DNA of 64,000 nucleotides from Pomphorhynchus laevis (lineage: Eukaryota; Acanthocephala; Palaeacanthocephala; Echinorhynchida; Pomphorhynchidae): the NCBI GenBank assembly GCA_012934845.2, contig WNNJ02001243.1, positions 92,602 to 156,601 on the forward strand. The letters are read 5' to 3'. Shown here piece after piece: positions 1-11,439 of the stretch. Each line of letters begins with the position of its first letter. Position 1 is the first letter of the stretch. The notes below the pieces were generated by a model. It had not been told where the DNA came from and made no database searches. It saw only the letters and a program-made list of their open reading frames with translations. A program made the position numbers and the translations under genes.

Positions 1-1
1 T

Positions 2-592
2 GATTCAACACCCCGTCCTGTCACACTTGCTCCAACCAATATTAATTCTCTATCAAGCACCCTTGTCATTTCCACTTCTATCTGCTCATCTGCCTCGACT
101 CCTACCAGCTCTGTCCGTCCACCACTTCCACGAAATCGTTTTCCTTCGCGCGATCGATGTATAATCATATCAAACTTAAAGCTTTCCGAATCTGCTTCTC
201 CAAAATCTCGCCTCGATGATGATGTATCTGCTTTCAGGTTTATCCTAGCAACCATTCTATCTGATGATAACCCATCACTCTTCAATAATATCGATTCTGT
301 ATCCTTTATTCGTTTAAACAAATCTACTAAATCCAATCATCTCAGTCCTCCACTCTTAAAAATCGTTTTCCGACATAGTCCACATGCCTCTTCGCTACAC
401 TCCCAACGTTTTAAACTTCTAACCACTTCATCTACTTGTCGTATCTTTCCTGACCGCTCCCCTTCTGATATCGCCCAGCTCAATTTAGCTCGCATTGAGA
501 AACATCGACGTGAAACAAACGGCGAGTCATCCTTATCTATACGTCAAATCAACGGAAATTTTCACGTTGTACACACAAGGCCAAAAATTTGA
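2..592 (+). CDS. LINE ORF1 protein, C-terminal part (5' end outside window)
   Basis: An open frame runs from the window edge to TGA at 590-592, about 196 residues. It starts low-complexity and Ser/Pro/Thr-rich. It then has a block like the nucleic-acid-binding ORF1p of CR1/L2 elements: a CIIISNL strand, a segment SFIRLNK, a FRHSPHASS block, and a basic stretch ending LARIEKHRRETNGESS with a short tail. This resembles the RRM-plus-C-terminal-domain layout of many LINE ORF1 proteins, which coat the element RNA. Its stop codon overlaps the start of the next frame by one base (TGATG). The N-terminus is not in the window, so any zinc finger or coiled coil cannot be judged. Confidence 0.7.
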   Translation, partial: DSTPRPVTLAPTNINSLSSTLVISTSICSSASTPTSSVRPPLPRNRFPSRDRCIIISNLKLSESASPKSRLDDDVSAFRFILATILSDDNPSLFNNIDSVSFIRLNKSTKSNHLSPPLLKIVFRHSPHASSLHSQRFKLLTTSSTCRIFPDRSPSDIAQLNLARIEKHRRETNGESSLSIRQINGNFHVVHTRPKI

Positions 593-1542
593 TGGCGTCC
601 TATCTCTCCCCCTTGTCTTCTTCGCTAGTCAATCTCGCTCCTAAGCATACTTTTCGTCTTAGTCTATTCAACACTCGCTCCATTCTTCATAAAGCTGATC
701 TGCTCCTTGATATCTTCGATCAATTATCTATCGATATTCTCTGCATTACCGAATCCTGGCACTCTGACTCCGACAATCTTGCTATTCGTCGTCTATGTCG
801 CTATGGTTGTTCTCTAGTTGAATCAGCTCGTCAAATTGCATATCATACATCTACTGCTTCTAACCATGGCGGTATTGTTGCCATTGCTCGTCACCCAATG
901 TCTTTACGTAAAATCAACGTTAACATCCATTACACTTCGTTCGAATTACTCATATGCAGATTATCAACGCCTTTCCCTCTGAAACTTGTGATTGTATACC
1001 GTCCAGGTTCAGTTGCCCCATCACGTATCTTCTTTAACGACCTTGCAGATCTAATGTCTCACTGTTCATTGTCTTATACTCCTTCTTTTGTTCTCGGTGA
1101 CTTTAACATTCGTCTTGATCGCCCGTCTGACTCTGACTCTATCACTTTAACTAATCTTTTTTCTGATTTTAACTATAAATTACTTTCAAAAATCCCGACT
1201 CATATTCTCGGCGGTGCTCTCGACATCATTGCTGTCCCTAACTGCTTCAATGACTATACTTCCTTGTCAATTACTGATCCTGGTTTGTCCGATCATTTCC
1301 TTGTCACTCTTACTATTACTCGTACCCTTCCTCCTTCTCCGCCTCCACCATTATCCACACCAAGTCGACCCTGGAAGCTTCTCGATATCCCTGTTCTCTG
1401 CACAGCCTTACTCAATTCTTCACTCTTTTCACTTCCTCTTAACTATCTCTCTCCCGATGATCTCTGCATTCTGTTTGATTCTGAACTTACGTCGATCCTC
1501 AATAACCTTCTGCCTAGTCGACTTCGACGTTCCCAGCGCTAG
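592..1542 (+). CDS. LINE ORF2, APE-type endonuclease domain
   Basis: ATG at 592 begins a frame carrying an AP-endonuclease-like nicking domain. Visible motifs in order: LFNTRSI near residue 25, CITESWHSD near 50 (the catalytic Glu), VIVYRPG, GDFNIRLD near 170 (Asp/Asn pair) and SDHFLVTLTI near 235 (terminal Asp-His). This enzyme nicks target DNA to prime reverse transcription. A TAG at 1540-1542 interrupts the frame. The same frame continues to about 1818 with a basic linker (RTKRTLFWRNQL) seen between endonuclease and RT in this group. The start is chosen because its ATG overlaps the ORF1 stop. Confidence 0.85.
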   Translation: MASYLSPLSSSLVNLAPKHTFRLSLFNTRSILHKADLLLDIFDQLSIDILCITESWHSDSDNLAIRRLCRYGCSLVESARQIAYHTSTASNHGGIVAIARHPMSLRKINVNIHYTSFELLICRLSTPFPLKLVIVYRPGSVAPSRIFFNDLADLMSHCSLSYTPSFVLGDFNIRLDRPSDSDSITLTNLFSDFNYKLLSKIPTHILGGALDIIAVPNCFNDYTSLSITDPGLSDHFLVTLTITRTLPPSPPPPLSTPSRPWKLLDIPVLCTALLNSSLFSLPLNYLSPDDLCILFDSELTSILNNLLPSRLRRSQR

Positions 1543-1766
1543 CGCCATGCTCCCTGGTTCGATTCTGACTGTAGTCTTTCTAAGCGTCGACTCCTTCACT
1601 CTTTTCGTATGTATAAACGCTTTCTTAAACGTTCACCCGACTCACTCCCTCCAAATATTCGTGATTCCTACTTTTCTCAACGCCGTTCACATCTCATTCT
1701 TATACGTACTAAACGTACTCTCTTTTGGCGAAATCAACTCGAGTCATCTTCCAACTCTAAATCTCA

Positions 1767-3500
1767 TTGGAAAATCTTAAACTCAATTCTTTCACGATCA
1801 TCTACCCTTGTAATATAAATCCTGATGAATTTTCTTCTTATCTACAAACTAAACTATCTAATTTACTTTCCCTACTACCCATAGCCCCCTTGTACCCACT
1901 CTTCTCTTTAAATACTTCCCTCCCAGAACTATTCCACCTTCTTCCCGTTTCGTCTGATGAAGTTTCTTCGGTTCTGCTGTCATTACCTAATAAAACCTCT
2001 CCTTCTGACCCAATTCCCACTCACTTGCTTAAAAATATCTGCTCCTTTATCTTACCCTTCCTAACCACATTGTTCAACTCGTCCATCCGTAGCTGTACAT
2101 TTCCTTCCATCTGGAAATGCGTCACTGTTCGTCCTCTCATCAAAAAGCAATCTCTCGACTCCTCACTACCATCTTCGTACCGTCCTATTTCACTTCTCCC
2201 AACCCTCTCTAAACTCCTTGAGCGTCTCGTTCTTAAGCAAGTTAATACATATCTCTATTCCTCTAACTTATTTCCTCCCTTCCAAGTCGCTTTTCGCTCT
2301 AATTACTCTACCGAAATTGCATGTCTTAAACTTTATAACGACTTACTCATATCGCTCGATCATAAATTGTGTAGTGTCATAGTTTCTCTTGATCTATCGT
2401 CTGCTCTTGACATCGTCGATCACTCGATTCTTCTCCATCGCCTTCGTCATGATTATGGCTTCTCTTTACCCACTGTATCATGGTTTTCTTCATATCTATC
2501 AAACCATACATTTCGCGTCTATTCTAACTCTTATCTCTCCCATCCTTCATCCATACCGACCAGTGTTCCACAAGGCTCCGTATTAGACCCTTTGCTTTAC
2601 TGTCTTCTTCTCGGTGACTTGTCTTCGATTTCTCATAAGTTTAACTTCCATGTTATGCAATATGCTGATGACATTATCATCTATGATCATGCACCTGTTT
2701 ATCGTATTCACGATCTTAGTGTTTCCGCTTCGGACTGTCTTGTCTCAATTTCCAATCATCTTTCTTCCCTTCGCCTTTCTCTGAATCCAGATAAATCCAA
2801 AATTATGTGGATCCTACCTCGACGCCTCGGCTTCGAACCTCCCTCCGTATCATTAAATTCTACAATTCTTCCTATCGTTGATAATCTCGTTTTCCTAGGC
2901 TTCCATTTTGACAACCGACTTTCACTTAAACCTTTCGTTAGAGATAAAGTACGCTCATCTACCTTGATACTCCGCAACCTCCGTCAAGTTCGTAGATTGA
3001 TCGATTTCTCTTCTTGTATGACTCTCATATCATCTCTCCTTTTTTCTAGACTCGATTATTGTCTTAGTCTATTTTCCAACTCACCTAAATCCACTCTTCT
3101 TCCCCTACAACGCATCGTCAACGCAGCTGTCCGAATTCTCCTCCGTCTTCGTCGTTTTGATCATACATCCTACCATCTTGCTTCTCTCGATTTGCCTACA
3201 ATTTATTGTCGTGTTCAAATTCGTCTTCTTATCGTTGCTTTCCGCCTTGTAACTTTTCATACCCCTTCATTTCTCAACCTTCCTTTTCTTGATAATTCTC
3301 GTCCTGTTTACTGTTCCTTGCGTTCCTGTAATTCCCTTCTTTTACATGTCCCAAACTACTCTACCTCCTTTGGACTCCGCTCCTTCCTGGTGGCTGCTCC
3401 TCTATCGTGGAATCATCTACCCATTCATATACGCCAATCAACTTCCCTGCAGTGCTTCAAACGACAAATCCGATCCCATTTTAACAATTTATCCGCTTGA
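1767..3500 (+). CDS. LINE ORF2, reverse transcriptase and C-terminal domain
   Basis: A 577-codon frame, displaced relative to the endonuclease frame. RT blocks in order: SSYRPISLLPTLSKLLERL, VAFRSNYSTEIA, VSLDLSSALDIVDHSILLHRL (catalytic Asp), SVPQGSVLDPLLY, and QYADDIIIY (the YADD active site, around residue 305). The downstream part holds the conserved LDYCLSLFSNSP, LQRIVNAAVRIL and PLSWNHLP signatures of CR1/L2-group elements. Relative to the usual single ORF2 this copy has one stop codon and one frameshift near 1790-1810. Otherwise it is well preserved, in line with recent insertion. Confidence 0.9.
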   Translation: MENLKLNSFTIIYPCNINPDEFSSYLQTKLSNLLSLLPIAPLYPLFSLNTSLPELFHLLPVSSDEVSSVLLSLPNKTSPSDPIPTHLLKNICSFILPFLTTLFNSSIRSCTFPSIWKCVTVRPLIKKQSLDSSLPSSYRPISLLPTLSKLLERLVLKQVNTYLYSSNLFPPFQVAFRSNYSTEIACLKLYNDLLISLDHKLCSVIVSLDLSSALDIVDHSILLHRLRHDYGFSLPTVSWFSSYLSNHTFRVYSNSYLSHPSSIPTSVPQGSVLDPLLYCLLLGDLSSISHKFNFHVMQYADDIIIYDHAPVYRIHDLSVSASDCLVSISNHLSSLRLSLNPDKSKIMWILPRRLGFEPPSVSLNSTILPIVDNLVFLGFHFDNRLSLKPFVRDKVRSSTLILRNLRQVRRLIDFSSCMTLISSLLFSRLDYCLSLFSNSPKSTLLPLQRIVNAAVRILLRLRRFDHTSYHLASLDLPTIYCRVQIRLLIVAFRLVTFHTPSFLNLPFLDNSRPVYCSLRSCNSLLLHVPNYSTSFGLRSFLVAAPLSWNHLPIHIRQSTSLQCFKRQIRSHFNNLSA

Positions 3501-3585
3501 CTTTTTCATTTTTGTTTGTGGACTTGTAAGCGTACAGCTTGTACGCATTTGCCACATTAAATAAATTTGTATTTTTATTATTATT

Positions 3586-6500
3586 AACTTGATAAAACTG
3601 AATTGTTACCACGTGAGAACTGATCGTTCTTTAAACCAATCCTTTTCTGATGATGATCCATCCGCATTTTCGATATCTTATTCATTTTCCCTTTGATTGT
3701 TCTCAATAATTTCTTTAATATCTATTTTTTAATTCATTTTTGCATGTTAAAAATATAATGTAATCATCAACTTGATAAAACTGAATTGTTACAACGTGAG
3801 AACTGATCGTTCTTTAAACCAATCCTTTTCTGATGATGATCAATCTGAATTTCCGATATCTTATTGATTTTCCCTTTGATTATTCTCAATAATTTCTTTA
3901 ATATCAATTTTTTAATTCATTTTTGCATGTTAAAAATATTATAATGTGATCATCAACTTGATGAAACTGAATTGTTACAACGTGAGAACTGATCGTTTTT
4001 AAACCAATCCTTTTCTGATGATGATCCATCCGCATTTTCGATATCTTATTCATTTTCCCTTTGATTGTTCTCAATAATTTCTTTAATATCAATTTTTTAA
4101 TTCATTTTTGCATGTTAAAAATATAATGTAATCATCAACTTGATGAAACTGAATTGTTACAACGTGAGAACTGATCGTTCTTTAAACCAATCCTTTTCTG
4201 ATGATGATCCATCCGCATTTTCGATATCTTATTCATTTTCCCTTTGATTGTTCTCAATAATTTCTTTAATATCAATTTTTTAATTCATTTTTGCATGTTA
4301 AAAATATTATAATGTGATCATCAACTTGATGAAACTGAATTGTTACAACGTGAGAACTGATCGTTTTTTAAACCAATCCTTTTCTGATGATGATCAATCC
4401 GCATTTCCGATATCTTATTGATTTTCCCTTTGATTGTTCTCAATAATTTCTTTAATATCAATTTTTTAATTCATTTTTGCATGTTAAAAATATTATAATG
4501 TGATCATCAACTTGATGAAACTGAATTGTTACAACGTGAGAACTGATCGTTTTTTAAACCAATCCTTTTCTGATGATGATCCATCCGCATTTTCGATATC
4601 TTATTCATTTTCCCTTTGATTGTTCTCAATAATTTCTTTAATATCAATTTTTTAATTCATTTTTGCATGTTAAAAATATTATAATGTGATCATCAACTTG
4701 ATGAAACTGAATTGTTACAACGTGAGAACTGATCGTTTTTTAAACCAATCCTTTTCTGATGATGATCAATCCGCATTTCCGATATCTTATTGATTTTCCC
4801 TTTGATTGTTCTCAATAATTTCTTTAATATCAATTTTTTAATTCATTTTTGCATGTTAAAAATATAATGTAATCATCAACTTGATGAAACTGAATTGTTA
4901 TAACGTGAGAACTGATCGTTCTTTGAACCAATCCTTTTCTGATGATAATCAATCTGCCGTTCCGATGTCTTATTGATTTTCCCTTTGATTGTTCTCAATA
5001 ATTTCTTTAATATCTATTTTTTAATTCATTTTTGCATGTTAAAAATATAATGTGATCATCAACTTGATGAAACTGAATTGTTACAACGTGAGAACTGATC
5101 GTTTTTTAAACCAATCCTTTTCTGATGATGATCCATCCGCATTTCCGATATCTTATTAATTTTCCCTTTGATTGTTCTCAATTATTTCTTTAATATCAAT
5201 TTTTTAATTCATTTTGCATGTTAAAAATATAATGTAATCATCAACTTGATAAAACTGAATTGTTACAACGTGAGAACTGATCGTTCTTTAAACCAATCCT
5301 TTTCTGATGATGATCAATCTGAATTTCCGATATCTTATTGATTTTTCCTTTGATTATTTTCAATAATTTCTTTAATATCAATTTTAAATTATATTCGCAT
5401 GTTAAAAATATTATGATTTTATCATCAACTTGATGAATCTGAATTGTTATAACGTGAGAACTGATCGTTCTTTGAACCAATCCTTTTCTGATGATAATCA
5501 ATCTGCCGTTCCGATGTCTTATTGATTTTCCCTTTGATTGTTCTCAATAATTTCTTTAATATCTATTTTTTAATTCATTTTTGCATGTTAAAAATATAAT
5601 GTGATCATCAACTTGATGAAACTGAATTGTTACAACGTGAGAACTGATCGTTCTTTAAACCAATCCTTTTCTGATGATGATCAATCCGCATTTCCGATAT
5701 CTTATTGATTTTCCCTTTGATTGTTCTCAATAATTTCTTTAATATCAATTTTTTAATTCATTTTTGCATGTTAAAAATATAATGTAATCATCAACTTGAT
5801 GAAACTGAATTGTTATAACGTGAGAACTGATCGTTCTTTGAACCAATCCTTTTCTGATGATAATCAATCTGCCGTTCCGATGTCTTATTGATTTTCCCTT
5901 TGATTGTTCTCAATAATTTCTTTAATATCAATTTTTTAATTCATTTTGCATGTTAAAAATATAATGTAATCATCAACTTGATAAAACTGAATTGTACAAC
6001 GTGAGAACTGATCGTTCTTTAAACCAATCCTTTTCTGATGATGATCAATCTGAATTTCCGATATCTTATTAATTTTCTCTTTGATTGTTCTCAATAATTT
6101 CTTTAATATCAATTTTTTAATTCATTTTTGCATGTTAAAAATATTATAATGTGATCATCAACTTGATGAAACTGAATTGTTATAACGTGAGAACTGATCG
6201 TTCTTTAAACCAATCCTTTTCTGATGATGATCAATCTGAATTTCCGATATCTTATTGATTTTCCCTTTGATTGTTCTCAATAATTTCTTTAATATCTATT
6301 TTTTAATTCATTTTTGCATTTTAGAAATATTATAATGTAATCATCAACTTGATGAAACTGAGTTGTTACAACGTGAGAGCTGATCGTTCTTTATACCAAT
6401 CCTTTTCTGATGATGATCAATCCGCATTTCCGATATCTTATTGATTTTCGTTTTGATTGTTCGCATAGTTTCTTTTATTTTTATCCATTTTGTATTTGTT

Positions 6501-7529
6501 AAAATTAATACCAATTGATCATCTGCGTGATGAAACTGAATTGTTACAACGTGAGAACTGATCGTTCTTTAAACCAATCCTTTTCTGATGATGATCAATC
6601 TGAATTTCCGATATCTTATTGATTTTCGCTTTGCTTGTTCTCAATAATTTCTTTAATATCTATTTTTTAATTCATTTTTGCATGTTAAAAATATAATGTA
6701 ATCATCAACTTGATGAAACTGAATTGTTATAACGTGAGAACTGATCGTTCTTTAAACCAATCCTTTTCTGATGATGATCAATCCGCATTTCCGATATCTT
6801 ATTGATTTTCCCTTTGATTGTTCTCAATAATTTCTTTAATATCTATTTTTTAATTCATTTTTGCATGTTAAAAATATAATGTGATCATCAACTTGATGAA
6901 ACTGAATTGTTACAACGTGAGAACTGATCGTTCTTTAAACCAATCCTTTTCTGATGATGATCAATCTGAATTTCCGATATCTTATTGATTTTCGCTTTGA
7001 TTGTTCTCAATAATTTCTTTAATATTTTTTTACTTCATTTTTGCATGTTAAAAATATTATAATGTGATCATCAACTTGATGAAACTGAATTGTTACAACG
7101 TGAGAACTGATCGTTCTTTAAACCAATCCTTTTCTGATGATGATCAATCTGAATTTCCGATATCTTATTGATTTTCGCTTTGATTGTTCTCAATAATTTC
7201 TTTAATATTTTTTTACTTCATTTTTGCATGTTAAAAATATTATAATGTGATCATCAACTTGATGAAACTGAATTGTTACAACGTGAGAACTGATCGTTCT
7301 TTAAACCAATCCTTTTCTGATGATGATCAATCTGAATTTCCGATATCTTATTGATTTTCGCTTTGATTGTTCTCAATAATTTCTTTGATATTTTTTTACT
7401 TCATTTTTGCATGTTAAAAATATTATAATGTGATCATCAACTTGATGAAACTGAATTGTTACAACGTGAGAACTGATCGTTTTTTAAACCAATCCTTTTC
7501 TGATGATGATCCATCCGCATTTCCGATAA
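3586..7529 (+). repeat. ~183-bp satellite array, about 21 monomers
   Basis: A head-to-tail array with monomers of about 175-187 bp; the word AACTTGAT recurs at 3586, 3769, 3955 and so on. Each unit has a fixed core (CTTGATGAAACTGAATTG, GAGAACTGATCG, TTTTCTGATGATGATC) and an AT-rich spacer with small indels (ATAATG versus ATTATAATG). At least three monomer types are seen, differing after CTGATGAT: CCATCCGCATTTTCG, CAATCTGAATTTCC, and a third with CAATCTGCCGTTCCGATG. The third type recurs near 4930, 5490 and 5860. There is no coding potential. The array starts at the LINE tail and ends against an inverted LINE piece at 7530. Confidence 0.95.
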
Positions 7530-8165
7530 CTTTATTTTTAACGAAAGGTTTAACTGAAAGTCGGTTGTCGAAATGGAAAGTTAGGAAAACGAGATTGTCA
7601 ACGATTTTAATAATTGTAGAAATTAATGATAAGGATGAAATTTTAAAGCTTGGGCAAAGAGGAAAGAACCACATTATTTTGGATTTATAAAGAATCGGAA
7701 ATGGACAAAGGAAAAGATTTTTGAAAATTGAGGCAAGACAGTTGGAAGCGTCAATATTAACATCATAAATACGATATTCAGGTGCATGAGAATGGATAAG
7801 AATATCATCAGCATATTGCATAACATGGAAGTTAAATTTATGAGAAATCGAAGACAAATCACCGAGAAGAATATAGAAAAGCATAGGGCCTAATACGTAG
7901 CCTTGTGAAACACCGGACGGAATCGAAAAAATTGGGGAGAGAATAATTAAAACAAAGGCGAAAAATACAGTTTGATAGAAATGAAAACAAAGCCACAGTG
8001 TTTAAAGAAAATCCATAATCATGACGAAAACGAAAAGGAAGAATCGAGTGATCAACAATGTCGAAAAGCAGTGGATAGATAACGAGATATTATGGCACTA
8101 CCAAATGTTTAATCGCGTGATATGAGTAAGTCATTATAATCTTTAAGACAGGCAATTTCAGTAGA
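7530..8165 (-). mobile_element. Truncated L2/CR1-group LINE fragment, inverted
   Basis: The minus strand encodes RT core pieces of the element at 1-3585: GDLSSISHKFNFHVMQYADDILI, a SLISTIIKIVDNLVFL block and LSVKPFV. It equals roughly 2305-2945 of the first copy and is missing both ends. It is more diverged than the 8380-9820 copy. Satellite sequence lies on both sides, with opposite orientations (plus on the left, minus on the right). Confidence 0.85.
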
Positions 8166-8379
8166 GCCATTCAGTTTCATCAAGTTAATCATCATCAGAA
8201 AATGATTGGTTTACAGGACGATCAGTTATCACGTTGTAGCCATTCAGTTTCACGTCGAATTGATGATTAAATCAATGATTTTTAACATGCAAAAATGAAT
8301 TAAAAAAGATGATATGAGAACAATCGAAGCGAAAATCAATAAGATATCGGAAATGCGGATTGATCATCATCAGAAAATA
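8166..8379 (-). repeat. Inverted satellite piece (~1.2 monomers)
   Basis: Reverse complement of the ~183-bp satellite: it contains TTCAGTTTCATCAAGTTAA, ATTTTTAACATGCAAAAATG and ATATCGGAAATGCGGATTG in reverse orientation. It is more diverged than the main array and separates an inverted LINE fragment from a direct one. Confidence 0.85.
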
Positions 8380-9820
8380 TCATCATCCTCTCCTTCTGAC
8401 CCAATTCCCACTCGCTTAAAAATATCTGCTCCTCTATCTTACCCTTCCTAAACACATTGTTAAACTCGTCCATCTGTAGTCGTACATTTCCTCCCATCTG
8501 GTAATGCGCCACTGTTCGTCCTCTCATCAAAAAGCAATCTCTCGACTCCTCACTACCATCTTCTTACCGTCCTATTTCACTTCTCTTACCCTCTCTAAAC
8601 TCCTTGAGCGTCTCGTTCTTAAGCAAGTTAATACATATCTCTTATCCTCTAACTTATTTCCTCCCTTCCAAGTCGCTTTTCGCTCTAATTACTCTACCGA
8701 AATTGCATGTCTTAAACTTTATAACGACTTACTCATATCGCTCGATCATAAATTGTGTAGTGTCATAGTTTCTCTTGATCTATCGTCTGCTTTTGACATC
8801 GTCGATCACTCGATTCTTCTCCATCGCCTTCGTCATGATTATGGCTTCTTTTACCCACTGTATCATGGTTTTCTTCATATCTATCAAACCGTACATTTCG
8901 CGTCTATTCTAACTCTTATCTCTCCCATCCTTCATCCATACCGACCAGTGTTCCACAAGGCTCCGTATTAGACCCTATGCTTTTCTCTCTTCTCGGTGAT
9001 TTGTCTTCGATTTCTCATAAATTTAACTTCCATGTTATGCAATATGCTGATGACATTATCATCTATGCTCATGCACCTGTTTATCGTATTCACGATCTTA
9101 GTGTTTCTGCTTCCGACTGTCTTGTCTCAATTTTCAATCATCTTTCTTTTCTTCGCCTTTCTCTGAATCCTGATAAATCCAAAATTATGTGGATCCTACC
9201 TTGACGCCTCGGCTTCAAACCTCCCTCCGTATCATAATATTCTATAATTCTTCCTATCGTTCATAATCTCGTTTTTCTAGGCTTCCATTTTGACAACCTA
9301 CTTTCACTTAAACCTTTCGTTAGAGATAAAGTACGCTCATCTACCTTGATACTCCGCAACCTCCGTCAAGTTCGTAGATTGATCGATTTCCTCTTGTATG
9401 ACTCTCATATCATCTCTCCTTTTTTCTAGACTCGATTATTGTCTTAGTCTATTTTCCAACTCACCTAAATCCACTCTTCTTCCCCTACAACGCATCGTCA
9501 ACGCAGTTGTCCGAATTCTCCTCGGCTTCGTCTGATCATACGTCCTACCATCTTGCTTCTCTCGAATTGCCTACAATTTATTGTCGTGTTCAAATTCGTC
9601 TTCTTATCGTTGCTTTCCACCTTGTATCTTTTCATACCATTTCATTTCTCAACCTTCCTTTTCTTGATAATTGTCGTTCTGTTCACTGTTTCTTGCGTTC
9701 CTGTAATTCCCTTCTTTTACATGTCCCAAACTACTCTACCTCCTTTAAACTCCGCTCCTTTCTGGTGGCTGCTCCTCTATCGTGGAATTATCTGCCCATT
9801 CATATACGTCAATCAACTTA
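8380..9820 (+). mobile_element. 5'-truncated L2/CR1-group LINE copy
   Basis: Closely matches 1990-3440 of the first copy. It begins at CCTCTCCTTCTGACCC and carries the RT blocks (VAFRSNYSTEIACL, VSLDLSSAFDIVDHSILLHRL, MQYADDIIIYAHAP) and the C-terminal region (LHVPNYSTSF, FLVAAPLSWNYLP). The frame changes several times, so the copy is dead, but nucleotide identity to 1-3585 is high. It ends without the normal tail where an older related copy starts. Confidence 0.88.
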
Positions 9821-11075
9821 AATTCCCTACCTTCCTCCATACTTAAATCCATATGCTTATCCATATCCCTTTTTCTCACCACCTTGTTTAATTCTTCCAT
9901 TCGCAGTCGTATCTTCCCTTTACACTTGAAATCCGCCATCGTTCGTCCCCTCTTTAAGTAACAATCACTCGACTCACTTTTTTCTAGCTATTGCTCCCAA
10001 TTCACTCCTTTCTACTCTTTCCAAGTTCTTAGAGCGCCTTGTCGTAATACAGATCAACGTTTTTCTCTCTTCATCGACTCTTCCCTCCTTTCCAATCCGC
10101 TTTCCGTTCTAATCACTCCACGGAAATAACCTGCATGAAAGTTTACAACCACCTACTCATTTCTCGTGACAAGTCTCTGTATAATGTTCCCATCTCCCTC
10201 GATATCTCCTCAGCCTTTGACATTGTTGACCACCATATCCTTCTTTTTCGCCTTCGTTGTGATTACGGCTTCTCTTCCTCCTCCCTAGCATGGTTTACCA
10301 TATCTATCCGACCGTTATTTTCTCTTCTGTTCTTATCCATCCTCCCCTTCCCTCCCTATTTTTTGCGGGGTCTCACAAGGTTTAGTCCTATGTCCCCTGT
10401 TTTTCTCTTTTCTGCTTGACGATCTCTCTCCGTTTATTAAACCTTAGTGCTTTTACATCATGCAATTCGCCAATGACATCCTTATCTATGATCATGCACT
10501 CGCCAATCTCATACACGATATCGGCGTTTCTGCCTTCAACTGTCTTTTTATTTTCAAACGTTTATCCCCTCTTACTCGTTCTAAACCCAGACAAGTTTAA
10601 AACAGTGTGTATCCTTTCCTGTAACCCTAACATATATCATCCCCTGTATCTTTTGCCTCAACCATTATCCCCATAGTCAACAATCTTACTTTCTCAGGCT
10701 TCCATTTTGCTGATCGTTTTCCTGTAAACCTTCGTCCATGACAAGGTCTGCTCGACTTACTTATTTCTTCGTGACATCCGCCGCATCCGCCCTCTTATCG
10801 ACTTCCGTTCTTGTATGTATGTTCTTTCATCGCTACTCTTCCCTAAAATCGATTACTGCCTCAGCTTTTTCGCCAATTCTCCAAAATCTATCCTTCTACC
10901 CCTTTTGTCTGTAATCAGTTTACTCTCGACGTCCACCGCTTCTTCCTTTTTACATTCAAATACTTTCTCCGCTCCTACCTTCTCGATACATGACTTAGGT
11001 TTTATTTTTGTTGTAGTGATTATGTAAGCGTGTGCCTGTACGCATTTGCCATGTAAAAATAAATATTTTTTAGCG
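9821..11075 (+). mobile_element. Older L2/CR1-group LINE copy, degraded
   Basis: Follows the previous copy in the same orientation. Diverged RT pieces are readable in changing frames: LISRDKSLYNVPISLDISSAFDIVDHHILLFRLR (a palm-motif A match), a damaged motif C at about 10455-10490 (MQFANDILIYDHA, Asn for the first Asp) and SSLLFPKIDYCLSFFANSPKSILL near 10830. The 3' end, with GTAAGCGTG, TACGCATTTGCCATG and AATAAA, corresponds to the tail of the first copy, so it belongs to the same lineage at greater age. Confidence 0.75.
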
Positions 11076-11345
11076 TTGCTTAAATTTCTTTCTTTTACAT
11101 GTCCTAAACTACTATACCTTATATGGCTTCCGTTCCTTCCTTGTGGCTGATCTTCTCTCGTTGAATCATCTGCCCATTTCTATTCGCTAATCAACCCCTC
11201 TGATGTGCGTCAAACGCCAAATCTGATCCCATTTAAACAATTTAACTAATTTATCTGCTTTACGTTTTATGCTTTATGTTAGTTAGTGAATTTGTTACCG
11301 TGCCGCTGGCATTCATTTGCCATGATTAATATTAAATAAATTATT
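11076..11345 (+). mobile_element. LINE 3'-end fragment, same lineage
   Basis: A third, very short 3' fragment. It starts with TTTCTTTCTTTTACATGTCC and matches the last ~270 bp of the first LINE, including the degraded PLSWNHLP region and the terminal ATTTGCCATG followed by AATAAA. Only the 3' end survives, as expected for a severely 5'-truncated insertion. Confidence 0.7.
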
Positions 11346-11439
11346 AAATTATATATTTTTATCATTTTACATTTTTTAAATTTTGAATATATTTTATATT
11401 CTATATTTTATCTATTTAATTCGAAATTATGATAAATTA

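Larger units (their letters stand above)
1..3585 (+). mobile_element. L2/CR1-group LINE, nearly complete, 5' side cut by window edge
   Basis: A non-LTR retrotransposon with, in order, an ORF1 tail, an APE-type endonuclease, a reverse transcriptase and a short 3' end. The coding strand is pyrimidine-rich and clearly less AT-rich than the flanks. The RT has a YADD box and the C-terminal block typical of the CR1/L2/Rex1 group (SRLDYC, LQRIVNAAVRIL, VAAPLSWNHLP). The 3' UTR is about 85 bp and ends in a short ATT-type repeat near 3575-3585, as many L2/CR1 elements do. A tandem satellite begins at that tail. Related truncated copies follow at 7530-11345. Coding disruptions are few, so the copy looks young. 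Confidence 0.9.

Noticed and set aside
3640-3700. CTGATGA in every satellite monomer as a hammerhead
   Set aside because: No stem II pairs around it and no properly placed GAAA follows.
3586-7529. Frames of 60-86 codons and a possible CRISPR-like array
   Set aside because: The sequence is a eukaryotic satellite; the frames are repeats of the monomer and there are no short repeats with unique spacers.
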